A stretch of 64,000 nt of DNA from Cytobacillus purgationiresistens (GTDB taxonomy: Bacteria; Bacillota; Bacilli; Bacillales; Cytobacillaceae), in NCBI RefSeq assembly GCF_030813235.1, contig NZ_JAUSUB010000002.1:240097-304096 (forward strand), given 5' to 3'. This document shows positions 26,308 to 34,220 of this stretch, piece by piece. A model generated the notes under the pieces. It searched no databases, was not told the origin of the DNA, and saw only the letters and a list, made by a program, of their open reading frames with translations. Position 1 is the first letter of the stretch; the number at the start of each line of letters is the position of its first letter. The position numbers and the translations under genes are program-made.

Positions 26308-27732
26308 ATGAGCATCTCTTTCATACCAATTACGATTAAACCGGCCACCTCGTTTCAAAACATTGAAGAACACCGACTATTAATGAGCTATTCACTGGCA
26401 CAATACTGGAACATACCTACGAGTAGACCCTTAACAGTGAGTTTCGGAAAAATAAAACTTCAAGTAATGATTGAATGCAGTCCTTTAACAAAGGATGAAG
26501 TGTTTTTTAGCGAAGGACTGCAAAAAGAGCTTCTATTACCTTTATTAAATATCAAGCTCATCGGTTCGTATACCCAAAAAAATCATAGTTTAACCATTGG
26601 TCCTGTCATTGGGCTGTTAACTGACTTAAACGAAAGTGATGAGAATTTGCAGCCTAACTTCCGTTCCATCCATTCATTTTGCCACGAATTACAGGAAGTA
26701 GTCTCTGATATTGGAGGATTTTTTTTCGTATTTCATCCAAAAGATGTTACTCAGGAAAAAATTTACGGTTATTACTTACAAGAAGATGATTGGGTAAAAG
26801 CAGATCTTCCATTGCCTGATGTTGTTTATAACCGCATACACTCTCGAAAGCTTGAAGCTACCAAAAGTCTTTCACGTTTAAAAGAACTGCTGTATCAGCA
26901 CAATATCCCTCTATTCAATGACAGATTTCTATCAAAGGAAGATGTTCATCAGCTTTTAATCTCTGAGATCCATTTAAAGCCTCATCTTCCAGATACAGCC
27001 AGAGCCAATAAAGAAACAATTATTGATTTCATAGCAAAATACTCTTCATTATTCATAAAACCGATTCATGGCAGTCAAGGCAGACAAATTATTCGGCTTA
27101 CAGAGGTGAATAACCGCTATCAAGCTGAATACTCTTCATGTACCAACAACGGAGGTACACGACTTTATGAAACGCCGGAAAAGTTCATTCGCCAGTTTTA
27201 TCGTGACAGTAAAGACAGGCAATATATTGTACAACAAGCCATTCCATTATTGACTTACAAGAATAGACCGCTAGATTTTCGCGTTCTTTGCCATAAAAAT
27301 TTCCAAGAGATTTGGAAAGCAACTTCCGCGGTTGCCAGAATTTCCAGCGAAAATCAATTTGTCTCAAATCTTGCTAAGGGCGGTGAAATGATGAAGCCCC
27401 TTTCTTTACTTACACAGCTTTTTGATCGTAAAACAGCCATTCAGCAGCTAGCCTTAATGAAAGAATTAGCTGCAGAGGCTTCATCTCTTATCGATCAGAA
27501 AACGTGCGGATTATTTGCAGAGTTAGGAATTGATATTGGCGTGGATGAGGCAGGCGGCCTTTGGATTATTGAGGCAAACTCAAAGCCATCCAAACAAAGC
27601 GAAGATTCCCTTAACAAAGTCCGTCCATCTGCAAAAGCACTTGTCGAATACTGTACATTTCTCGCTTTTTCAAAAATAGTGACAAGGGAGGATTCTGATG
27701 ATGATATCACTAGGAATCATGACAATGAGTAA
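26308..27732 (+). CDS. YheC/YheD-family ATP-grasp protein, paralog 1
   Basis: The 474-residue protein is the first of four tandem paralogs. It has an N-terminal beta-rich region with the family motif IGPVIGLLTD (about residue 95). The ATP-grasp domain (about 225-460) carries FIKPIHGSQGRQI (phosphate-binding loop) and LDFRVLCHKN, ending in GLWIIEANSKPSKQS where Glu and Asn should bind magnesium. The B. subtilis relatives YheC and YheD are endospore coat-associated. ATP-grasp enzymes usually ligate carboxylates to amines; the substrate is unknown. The ATG at 26308 is chosen because GAGG lies 7 bases upstream. Its end overlaps the next gene by 35 bases. Confidence 0.85.
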   Translation: MSISFIPITIKPATSFQNIEEHRLLMSYSLAQYWNIPTSRPLTVSFGKIKLQVMIECSPLTKDEVFFSEGLQKELLLPLLNIKLIGSYTQKNHSLTIGPVIGLLTDLNESDENLQPNFRSIHSFCHELQEVVSDIGGFFFVFHPKDVTQEKIYGYYLQEDDWVKADLPLPDVVYNRIHSRKLEATKSLSRLKELLYQHNIPLFNDRFLSKEDVHQLLISEIHLKPHLPDTARANKETIIDFIAKYSSLFIKPIHGSQGRQIIRLTEVNNRYQAEYSSCTNNGGTRLYETPEKFIRQFYRDSKDRQYIVQQAIPLLTYKNRPLDFRVLCHKNFQEIWKATSAVARISSENQFVSNLAKGGEMMKPLSLLTQLFDRKTAIQQLALMKELAAEASSLIDQKTCGLFAELGIDIGVDEAGGLWIIEANSKPSKQSEDSLNKVRPSAKALVEYCTFLAFSKIVTREDSDDDITRNHDNE

Positions 27733-28774
27733 AAGAAGTGAACAAACCTATATAAATGAAATGGCAAAGCGGGCAAACCAACATGACATTAAGTGCTATC
27801 GTTTTATACCAACTGATATTAACCCTGCAACTCAATTGATTTCTGGAGAATATTTCAATCCAGCAACCTTAAAATGGGAGGCTTGTAATTTCCCTTTACC
27901 TTCTCTCCTGTATGATCGCTGTTTCTATCAGGAAGACTTTCATTCACAGCAATGCAAGGCAATCGTCAGTTGGATGAAAACAAACCATCAAAGCCGTTTT
28001 CTCGGGATTGGGCTGCCCAACAAGCTTGAATTATATAAAGAGCTAAGGCAAACAGCTATTTCACCATATTTACCAGAGTCTGAGCCCTTCACTTCGACAA
28101 AGGACTTCATAAAACAATTAACTACCGGAAAACCGCTTGTGCTGAAACCAATAGATGGCTCTCAAGGAAAAGGAATATATGTAATAGAAAAGTACGATAA
28201 TCACTTTCTTATTAAAACCGATAAGCAAACTAATCATATTGCACATACACTCTCACTCCAGGCAGCAGCTAATTGGTTAGCAAAACTGACAAGAAAATAT
28301 CGCTATCTCATTCAACCGTACTTATACTTACAAAACGAGTGCAATCAACCATTTGACCTAAGAATATTTATGCAAAAAACAGAAGCTGGAACATGGAGAG
28401 AATTAACAAGAGGAATGCGCACTGGGAGTGAAGGCGGAATCATATCAAATATAAGTGCAGGCGGGAAGTTTTCACCCTATGAAGTCTGGCTTCAAACTAT
28501 TCCAGCAAATCAGCAAACATTTTTAAGCGCAGAATTAGAAGAAATCTTAGCTAAACTTCCCGCAATATTGGACAATAAATTTCCGCCATTATTTGAAATT
28601 GGTGTAGATATTGGGATTGAAAGCAATGGTGCCATTTGGATTCTTGATATCAATTCAAAGCCAGGCAGAAAGCTTGTCCTTGAAACAAGACCTGATCTAG
28701 CAGATGATTTATATTCTGCACCGTTTTTATACGGAAAAACCTTGGTGTCAACTGACGCGCTTGAAGGGAGATAA
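27698..28774 (+). CDS. yheC: YheC-like ATP-grasp protein, paralog 2
   Basis: This 358-residue paralog is the shortest of the four and the one most like B. subtilis YheC: SLGIMTM start, FPLPSLLYDRCFY, IGLPNKLELYK and LDINSKPGRK. The ATP-grasp core has LVLKPIDGSQGKGIYVI (about 145-160), FDLRIFMQKTE, and EIGVDIGIESNGAIWILDIN near the end. It lacks the long N-terminal beta region of paralogs 1 and 3. AAGGGAGG precedes the ATG by 6 bases within the end of paralog 1, so expression is probably coupled. Confidence 0.85.
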   Translation: MMISLGIMTMSKRSEQTYINEMAKRANQHDIKCYRFIPTDINPATQLISGEYFNPATLKWEACNFPLPSLLYDRCFYQEDFHSQQCKAIVSWMKTNHQSRFLGIGLPNKLELYKELRQTAISPYLPESEPFTSTKDFIKQLTTGKPLVLKPIDGSQGKGIYVIEKYDNHFLIKTDKQTNHIAHTLSLQAAANWLAKLTRKYRYLIQPYLYLQNECNQPFDLRIFMQKTEAGTWRELTRGMRTGSEGGIISNISAGGKFSPYEVWLQTIPANQQTFLSAELEEILAKLPAILDNKFPPLFEIGVDIGIESNGAIWILDINSKPGRKLVLETRPDLADDLYSAPFLYGKTLVSTDALEGR

Positions 28775-28779
28775 ACAGG

Positions 28780-30150
28780 ATGAGAAATAGATATCAAATT
28801 GATATATCAGATGAACATTCAGGGTCGGTCTTCCTCCCACATCAGCTAAACTTAGACACAGCCTTATATAAAATTGCTTTTGGCACCGTGGCAATTGATG
28901 CTAAGTTCAAACAGCAGCCTGATAGTCGAATGACCATAACAATTAGCAAGGATATTGCAGAAGAACTTAAAATTCCAACCATAAAGATCCCCCTCCATCT
29001 ATTTATTGAAAATGAAACGATGCTGGTTGGTCCTTTAGTAGGTATTTTCACCTCCGGGTTTACCCCTTTTCCTATGAGACCCATTGGAGAAAGGTCTATG
29101 TTCTTTGCCAAGCTTCTTTCAGTCAGCAAGAATGTCGGTGCACTCCCTTTTGTCTTCGGTGAAAAACATATTGACTGGGAGCAAGGAACAATAAAGGGCT
29201 TGTTTTATCATCTTGAGGGATGGAGAACCATTGAAGTCCCATTTCCAAATGTTATCTATGACAGACTGCCAAACCGTAAAAGTGAACGGCAAGAGGAATT
29301 GAGAAATGTGAAAAATCGTTTACAAACAGAATACTTAATTCCATGGTACAATCCAGGCTTTTTCAGCAAAATGGATATATATGAACGGCTACAGCAAGAG
29401 GATGAAGTCACACGCTATCTTCCTGAAACACAGCCCTTCACTTCACTCTCTGCAATAGAAACAATGCTCTCCGACTATGGTCATGTGTATATAAAGCCCG
29501 TTAATGGTAGTCTTGGTCTGGGGATTCATCAAATCATTTATGATAAGCATGAGCATACCTATTTTTGCCGATATCGAGATCATAAGGTGGATAAAAATAT
29601 TTTAAGAAAATATCCATCACTTGAAGCATTAATGAAGCATGTATTTGGCGGTAAGAAGCTAACTCGCATGCTTGTGCAGCAAGGGATATATTTATTAAGA
29701 AAAGACCAGCGCCCCATCGATTTTCGAGTGCATACGAATAAAGATGAAGACGGAAATTGGAACGTAACAGCAATGGCAGCGAAAATTGCCGGCGCAGGCA
29801 GTGTAACAACTCATGTGAAAAGTGGAGGAGTCATTAAATCAATGAGTGAGATTTTTGATAATGATGCAGAAAAGATATCAGCCACTGAAAAATTGAAGAC
29901 AGCCGTTTTAATTTTAAGCGAAGCACTGGATGAGAATATCGAAGGGATTCTCGGAGAAATTGGGTTCGACCTTGGACTTGATCGTGACGGAAGGGTTTGG
30001 TTGTTTGAAGCCAACTCTAAGCCAGGAAGATCCATCTTTAAACATCCGCAACTGAAAGAATTTGATTTGCTGACACGAAAACTCTCCTTAGCCTTTTCAA
30101 TCTATTTAACAGAGCAAATGCTAACTAAGCCTGAGGAAATTTTTAGATGA
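28780..30150 (+). CDS. yheD: YheD-like ATP-grasp protein, paralog 3
   Basis: The 456-residue protein resembles B. subtilis YheD. It has an N-terminal region with LVGPLVGIFTSGF (about residue 85), then VPFPNVIYDRLPNRK (about 150). The ATP-grasp core shows VYIKPVNGSLGLGIHQI, IDFRVHTNKDEDGNW and GRVWLFEANSKPGRSIF. It begins 5 bases after paralog 2 with GGGAGA upstream of ATG 28780. The glycine-rich loop reads GSLGLG where the others have GSQG or GSKG, a mild divergence. It is probably a coat-associated ligase-like protein. Confidence 0.86.
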   Translation: MRNRYQIDISDEHSGSVFLPHQLNLDTALYKIAFGTVAIDAKFKQQPDSRMTITISKDIAEELKIPTIKIPLHLFIENETMLVGPLVGIFTSGFTPFPMRPIGERSMFFAKLLSVSKNVGALPFVFGEKHIDWEQGTIKGLFYHLEGWRTIEVPFPNVIYDRLPNRKSERQEELRNVKNRLQTEYLIPWYNPGFFSKMDIYERLQQEDEVTRYLPETQPFTSLSAIETMLSDYGHVYIKPVNGSLGLGIHQIIYDKHEHTYFCRYRDHKVDKNILRKYPSLEALMKHVFGGKKLTRMLVQQGIYLLRKDQRPIDFRVHTNKDEDGNWNVTAMAAKIAGAGSVTTHVKSGGVIKSMSEIFDNDAEKISATEKLKTAVLILSEALDENIEGILGEIGFDLGLDRDGRVWLFEANSKPGRSIFKHPQLKEFDLLTRKLSLAFSIYLTEQMLTKPEEIFR

Positions 30151-31319
30151 AAGCTTTTTATGATAGAAAGAAGAATCAATGGTATAGCTTAGAGGATTTG
30201 TTTTTGGGGAGCAACTCAATACCTTTGATTAAAGTGCAGGCACCCGCAAAGAATTGGCTGCAGTTTGAACTTCGTTCCTGCAATAAAAATGCTGGGCCAA
30301 TTATAGGTATCCTAACAGGTAAAGGAAAGAAAGAATCCTTAGCAGGAAATGGCCCCCTCTTTATTGCATTGCAAAAAGAAGTATTAAAAAACCAAGGAAT
30401 CACAGTAGTGTTCACAGCTGATAATCTCAGTGAAGAAACTGTAAAAGGCTTTCTCTATTCACCGAATCATAATCAATGGGTGCCTGTCACCTGCCCTCTT
30501 CCACATATCGTTTATAACCGGGTCCCATTTAGAAAACAGGAAGCGGTGGAGAGCTTTATTGAAGCTGCAGAATTCTTTAGCAAAAAGGGTATACCGTTTT
30601 TCAACCCTGGCTTCCTAGATAAATTTAACTTGTATAATGTTTTTAATAAATCGAACATTTTAAAGACTTACTTACCTGAAACCATTCTTAATCCAAAGAA
30701 AAATACTCTAAATACGTTTCTTAAACAAAATGGAAAAGTTTATTTAAAGCCTGCACTTGGTTCGAAGGGAAAAGGTATTTATCTCCTGACTTTCCTTCCT
30801 AATGAAGAGGTTAAATTAGAAGGGGTTAAAGAGACTGTTGTTTATTCTCATTTTGACGAATTTTGGGAAGAGCAGAAAAGGCCTTTGCAAAAAAAAACCT
30901 ATATAGCACAAAAAGCCATTGAACCTGCGCTGAATGAAGGCCACCGCTATGATTTTCGTATTCTCGCTCACTACAATGGCAATGAACATATTCTTACAGG
31001 TGTTGGCATTCGGCAATCACAGTCACAGGAAGTAACCACACATATTCCTAATGGCGGGGTTCTTATACCTTATAAACAGTTTCAAACCAGTACCCATGAT
31101 GAATTTTTCCGCTCTATTGTAAAAGAGGTTGGCAGAATTCTTACAGAAAGTCATGGCTTCTTCGGAGAATTTTCCATTGATGCTGGTATCTCTCATCAAG
31201 GTGATTATTATATATATGAAGTCAATTCAAAGCCAATGAGTTTTGATGAAACAGAGATTGAAAAAAAACGTATTCACTTATTATCTCAATTATTTTTCGA
31301 ATTGAGTGAGTATGAATAA
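30147..31319 (+). CDS. YheC/YheD-family ATP-grasp protein, paralog 4
   Basis: This 390-residue protein overlaps paralog 3 by ATGA. It has the N-terminal motif AGPIIGILTGKGKK (about 50), CPLPHIVYNRVPFRKQE (about 115) and an ATP-grasp core with VYLKPALGSKGKGIYLL, YDFRILAHYNGNEH and DYYIYEVNSKPMSFDE. It is the last gene before a strong terminator, so the four genes read as one operon of about 5 kb. B. subtilis has only yheD and yheC here, so this paralog looks like a lineage expansion. Confidence 0.84.
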   Translation: MKAFYDRKKNQWYSLEDLFLGSNSIPLIKVQAPAKNWLQFELRSCNKNAGPIIGILTGKGKKESLAGNGPLFIALQKEVLKNQGITVVFTADNLSEETVKGFLYSPNHNQWVPVTCPLPHIVYNRVPFRKQEAVESFIEAAEFFSKKGIPFFNPGFLDKFNLYNVFNKSNILKTYLPETILNPKKNTLNTFLKQNGKVYLKPALGSKGKGIYLLTFLPNEEVKLEGVKETVVYSHFDEFWEEQKRPLQKKTYIAQKAIEPALNEGHRYDFRILAHYNGNEHILTGVGIRQSQSQEVTTHIPNGGVLIPYKQFQTSTHDEFFRSIVKEVGRILTESHGFFGEFSIDAGISHQGDYYIYEVNSKPMSFDETEIEKKRIHLLSQLFFELSEYE

Positions 31320-31361
31320 AAAACGGTGTTCAGGATTTGAATTCCTGATCACCATTTTTTT
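31320..31361 (+). terminator. Terminator after the ATP-grasp operon
   Basis: GGTG-T-TCAGGA / TCCTGA-T-CACC hairpin followed by seven Ts; it directly follows the stop of paralog 4. Confidence 0.85.
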
Positions 31362-31364
31362 CTG

Positions 31365-31478
31365 TTATGACCTTCTTAATGACTCAAATTGTTTGACTAA
31401 TTTTTTCCGTGCTTTAGGGTTTCTTAATAAGTAAGCTGCACCAAGGGCAATGGTCGTAAAGGCAAATTTGTTTTTCAT
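31365..31478 (-). CDS. Small protein, 37 aa
   Basis: The ORF encodes MKNKFAFTTIALGAAYLLRN followed by a basic tail rich in Lys and Arg. A GGGAGGATGT ribosome site lies about 6 bases before ATG. The layout (short hydrophobic helix then charged tail) resembles small conserved Bacillaceae proteins annotated as hypothetical. It faces the ATP-grasp operon convergently. No function is assignable. Confidence 0.65.
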   Translation of the reverse strand: MKNKFAFTTIALGAAYLLRNPKARKKLVKQFESLRRS

Positions 31479-31628
31479 TTTTCTACATCCTCCCTTCATG
31501 AACTTTTACATCTATATTTAGTTAATCCCCAAAAAGGACAATTCATAAACAGATTTCAAAATATATTACATGAAGCGCTTGGGCTTTCATATTAAAACAT
31601 GTACAATAAATTGAAGGGGGAGAAGACA

Positions 31629-31841
31629 ATGCTGACACATTTTCAATTCAAGCCATTATATGATAACAAGCAGCTACCAGGCTGGAAATTTTCCTTTTAC
31701 TTTCATAAACAGAAGTATAACGGGGTATATCACCCAGATGGAAAGATAGAGTGGACATCGGGTGCACCTGAAGCAGTTAATATAGAACAAGTTAAAAGCC
31801 AAATTCATGAACTGATGCTTTTTCATGTATATGATAATTAG
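31629..31841 (+). CDS. yheE: YheE-like protein, 70 aa
   Basis: The product (MLTHFQFKPLYDNKQLPGWK start, FYFHKQKYNGVYHPDGKIEW middle, IHELMLFHVYDN end) matches B. subtilis YheE, a small DUF5342-type protein of unknown role that lies between yheD and sspB there as well. The ATG at 31629 follows AAGGGGGAG by 6 bases; earlier in-frame starts lie before that site. Confidence 0.83.
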   Translation: MLTHFQFKPLYDNKQLPGWKFSFYFHKQKYNGVYHPDGKIEWTSGAPEAVNIEQVKSQIHELMLFHVYDN

Positions 31842-31847
31842 AAATGC

Positions 31848-31990
31848 GTGGGCGCCCTGCTCATTACCGTACAAACGCAGAAGGGCTTCGACTGAGCTAT
31901 AGGAAACACGGTGAGCACTAGCGAACCGATGTTGACTTTTCGAAAAGGAGGAGACCTGAAGTTGATAGGCGTTGGAGCTTGGCATTATTC
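31848..31990. repeat. Intergenic repeat-like element after yheE
   Basis: This GC-richer 140-base stretch opens GCGTGGGCGCCCTGCTCA and closes GGCGTTGGAGCTTGGC. That is the same beginning and end style as the families at 3681 and 60660 (gcg-x-ggcg ... ggagctggac). It is non-coding on inspection and probably a member of a dispersed repeat family. Confidence 0.5.
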
Positions 31991-32089
31991 CAATAGAAAT
32001 TTTATCCTTTCTTCTCTTTAAGTAACTGAATAAATCTCTCCTTTATTTGGAAATATAAGACTAATTTCTTATAATAGGAGTGATTTTGT

Positions 32090-32281
32090 ATGTCTGATAA
32101 TAGAGAGCCAGATGTAAAAAAAGACATCGAAAATGAAGGTAGAAACGAAGCCTACTTAGATATTGATCGCATCATCAATGAAGGCATGGCAGGGGGACTT
32201 GTTCAAGTCCGCGGAGGCAAGTCAAACATAGAAGAAGCCCGTGACCTGCCAGAAGAAGATCCGCCGCACACTTCAGATTAA
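32090..32281 (+). CDS. Hypothetical acidic protein, 63 aa
   Basis: This short hydrophilic protein has many Asp and Glu residues, with the central segment IDRIINEGMAGGLVQVRGGK. A TAGGAGTG ribosome site precedes the ATG by about 8 bases, and a long terminator hairpin follows. I do not recognise the family by name. Similar short proteins are common in spore formers, so it is probably real. Confidence 0.65.
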   Translation: MSDNREPDVKKDIENEGRNEAYLDIDRIINEGMAGGLVQVRGGKSNIEEARDLPEEDPPHTSD

Positions 32282-32312
32282 GCTCAGGAACCAAAATTTA
32301 AATTGAATTTAT

Positions 32313-32358
32313 AAAGAAGATGGATTTATGTCTATGCATAAACCCATCTTCTTTTTTA
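32313..32358 (+). terminator. Terminator after the 63-aa gene
   Basis: AAGAAGATGG-TTTATG / CATAAA-CCATCTTCTT, a long interrupted stem followed by a T-run. Confidence 0.85.
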
Positions 32359-32393
32359 TTTATATGTTATTTACTCGGATGCTTTCAAGATAA

Positions 32394-32654
32394 TTATCTG
32401 CTTTTTACAATCATATTCACTGCTTCTTGAATCGCTTCCTCAGCATTTTTACCCTCTGCATCTGCTTCGCGAATACACGCTTCAAGGTTTTTCGCAACGA
32501 CATATCCCATTGTGCGATCAACAGCAGATCGAACTGCTGATAGTTGAGTGACTACATCTTTGCAATGTTTCTCCTCTTCCATCATACGTAAAATGCCTCG
32601 TACTTGTCCTTCCAATCTTTTTAATCGGTTTTTCATATCTTGTGAGTACTCCAT
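32394..32654 (-). CDS. CsoR-family repressor, CstR-like (persulfide-type site)
   Basis: The 86-residue all-helical protein is a DUF156/CsoR-family DNA-binding repressor (KNRLKRLEGQVRGILRMMEE, then HCKDVVTQLSAVRSAVDRTM). Copper-sensing CsoR uses Cys-His-Cys. Here the two cysteines are present (HCKD and EACIREA), but the residue four before the second Cys is Asn (KNLEAC), not His. Asn at this place is the arrangement of CstR, which senses sulfane sulfur through a cysteine pair. The ATG at 32654 follows AGGTGAG. No sulfide-oxidation or copper gene is adjacent, so its target is unknown. Confidence 0.85.
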   Translation of the reverse strand: MEYSQDMKNRLKRLEGQVRGILRMMEEEKHCKDVVTQLSAVRSAVDRTMGYVVAKNLEACIREADAEGKNAEEAIQEAVNMIVKSR

Positions 32655-32781
32655 TAGCTCACCTCTCATGCCATTAATAATCCATTTTATCTATTATAAC
32701 ATTTTCATGAAAAAAGAAAAAAATTTATTGAAAGGGTGTTTATTTAATTATAAAAAAATAAAGATCTTCTTCATATAGATT

Positions 32782-33760
32782 TTAGAACATGAAAAAATTA
32801 GAACATGAAAAAGCAAGATAACGAAGAAATCGTGTTCTAATTCGATTATTAGAACATGAAAAAGCGAGATAACGAAGAAATCATGTTCTAATTCGATTAT
32901 TAGAACATGAAAAAGCAAGAAAACGAAGAAATCGTGTTCTAATCCGGTTTTTAGAACATGAAAAAGCAAGATAACAGAGAAATCGTGTTCTAATCCGATA
33001 TTTAGAACATGAAAAAGCAAGATAACGGAGAAATCATGTTCTAATCCGGTTATTAGAACATGAAAAAGCAAGATAACGAAGAAATCATGTTCTAATCCGG
33101 TTATTAGAACATGAAAAAGCAAGATAACGAAGAAATCAGGTTCTAATTCGATTATTAGAACATGAAAAAGCGAGATAACGAAGAAATCATGTTCTAATTC
33201 GATTATTAGAACATGGAAAAGCGAGATAACGGAGAAATCATGTTCTAATCCGGTTATTAGAACATGAAAAAGCGAGAAAACGAAGAAATCGTGTTCTAAT
33301 CCGATTATTAGAACATGAAAAAGCAAGATAACGGAGAAATCATGTTCTAATCCGGTTATTAGAACATGAAAAAGCGAGAAAACGGAGAAATCGTGTTCTA
33401 ATCCGATTATTAGAACATGAAAAAGCAAGATAACGGAGAAATCGTGTTCTAATCCGGTTATTAGAGCATGAAAAAGCAAGTAAACGGAGAAATCGTGTTC
33501 TAATCCGGTTACTAGAACATGAAAAAGCGAGAAAACAGAGAAATCGTGTTCTAATCCGATTATTAGAACATGAAAAAGCAAGATAACGGAGAAATCATGT
33601 TCTAATCCGGTTATTAGAACATGAAAAAGCAAGATAACGAAGAAATCATGTTCTAATCCGGTTATTAGAACATGAAAAAGCGAGAAAACGAAGAAATCGT
33701 GTTCTAATCCGATTATTAGAACATGAAAAAGCAAGAAAACAAAGAAATCATGTTTTAAAA
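32782..33760. repeat. Array of 19 tandem 51-bp units with junction hairpins
   Basis: The unit is TTAGAACATGAAAAAGC, then (A/G)AGA(T/A)AACG(A/G)AGAAATC, then (A/G)TGTTCTAAT, with a short junction such as CCGGTT or TCGATT. Nineteen units run without a break. At each junction TCATGTTCTAAT and ATTAGAACATGA form a 12-base-pair stem with a 6-base loop. Because 51 is divisible by 3, a long minus-strand frame crosses the array, but it is a shadow. A short extra half-unit precedes the first unit. The array lies between the CstR-like gene and the sspB-type gene. Confidence 0.92.
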
Positions 33761-33800
33761 TCTCTACAAAAAAAAGGAAATAATTCCCTTACTATTTCAG

Positions 33801-33830
33801 AGAATAAACTTTAAGAAATCAAACATAATA
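33801..33830 (+). promoter_or_regulatory. Probable sigma-G promoter of the sspB-type gene
   Basis: AGAATA (33801-33806), 17 bases and CATAATA (33824-33830) fit the forespore sigma-G consensus well. The implied leader of about 125 bases includes GGGTTA / TAACCC arms flanking a CACATTGTG dyad. Confidence 0.65.
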
Positions 33831-33961
33831 GAGAGTACAAACAGCAATTCACCAACACGCTTCACTCTTACCGATGGGTTAACCTTGAAGGTACAATCAC
33901 ATTGTGCTGGTGCAATTCCAGCTAACCCAAACCATAAAAAAATCACGAGGAGTGTTCACAC

Positions 33962-34165
33962 ATGGCAAACAAATCAGGCAGCAACCAACTAGTAGTACCA
34001 GGCGTATCTCAAGCTTTAGACCAAATGAAGTATGAAATTGCAAACGAATTTGGTGTAAACTTAGGTGGAGAAACAACATCTCGTGCAAACGGATCAGTTG
34101 GTGGAGAAATTACAAAACGTCTTGTGCAAATGGCTGAACAACAACTTGGCGGCGGCAAATTTTAA
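33962..34165 (+). CDS. sspB: Alpha/beta-type small acid-soluble spore protein (SspB-type)
   Basis: This 67-residue protein coats and protects spore DNA. It carries the family hallmarks: [20 protein letters not shown], the germination protease site EIANEFGV, the conserved [20 protein letters not shown] and the terminal [17 protein letters not shown] lies about 8 bases before the ATG, a typical strong ssp ribosome site. It follows yheE in the same order as B. subtilis sspB, apart from the inserted CstR-like gene and repeat array. Several ssp paralogs are nearly identical, so the exact symbol rests on location. Confidence 0.9.
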   Translation: MANKSGSNQLVVPGVSQALDQMKYEIANEFGVNLGGETTSRANGSVGGEITKRLVQMAEQQLGGGKF

Positions 34166-34189
34166 TTAAGAAAACTTCATAATATGGAC

Positions 34190-34220
34190 TAGCCCCCTAT
34201 TCATAGGGGGCTTATCTTTT
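34190..34220 (+). terminator. Terminator after the sspB-type gene
   Basis: GCCCCCTAT / ATAGGGGGC hairpin followed by a T-rich run that abuts the convergent fumC end. Confidence 0.85.

Noticed and set aside
32748..33734. 328-codon minus-strand frame across the 51-bp array
   Set aside because: The unit length is a multiple of three, so any frame without a stop stays open throughout. The repeated LFHVLI...GLEHDF peptide is a product of the DNA repeat. There is no convincing ribosome site or start, and the variation preserves stems rather than codons.
32782..33760. CRISPR array
   Set aside because: All parts of each unit are repeated; there are no unique spacers and no cas genes. It is a plain tandem repeat.
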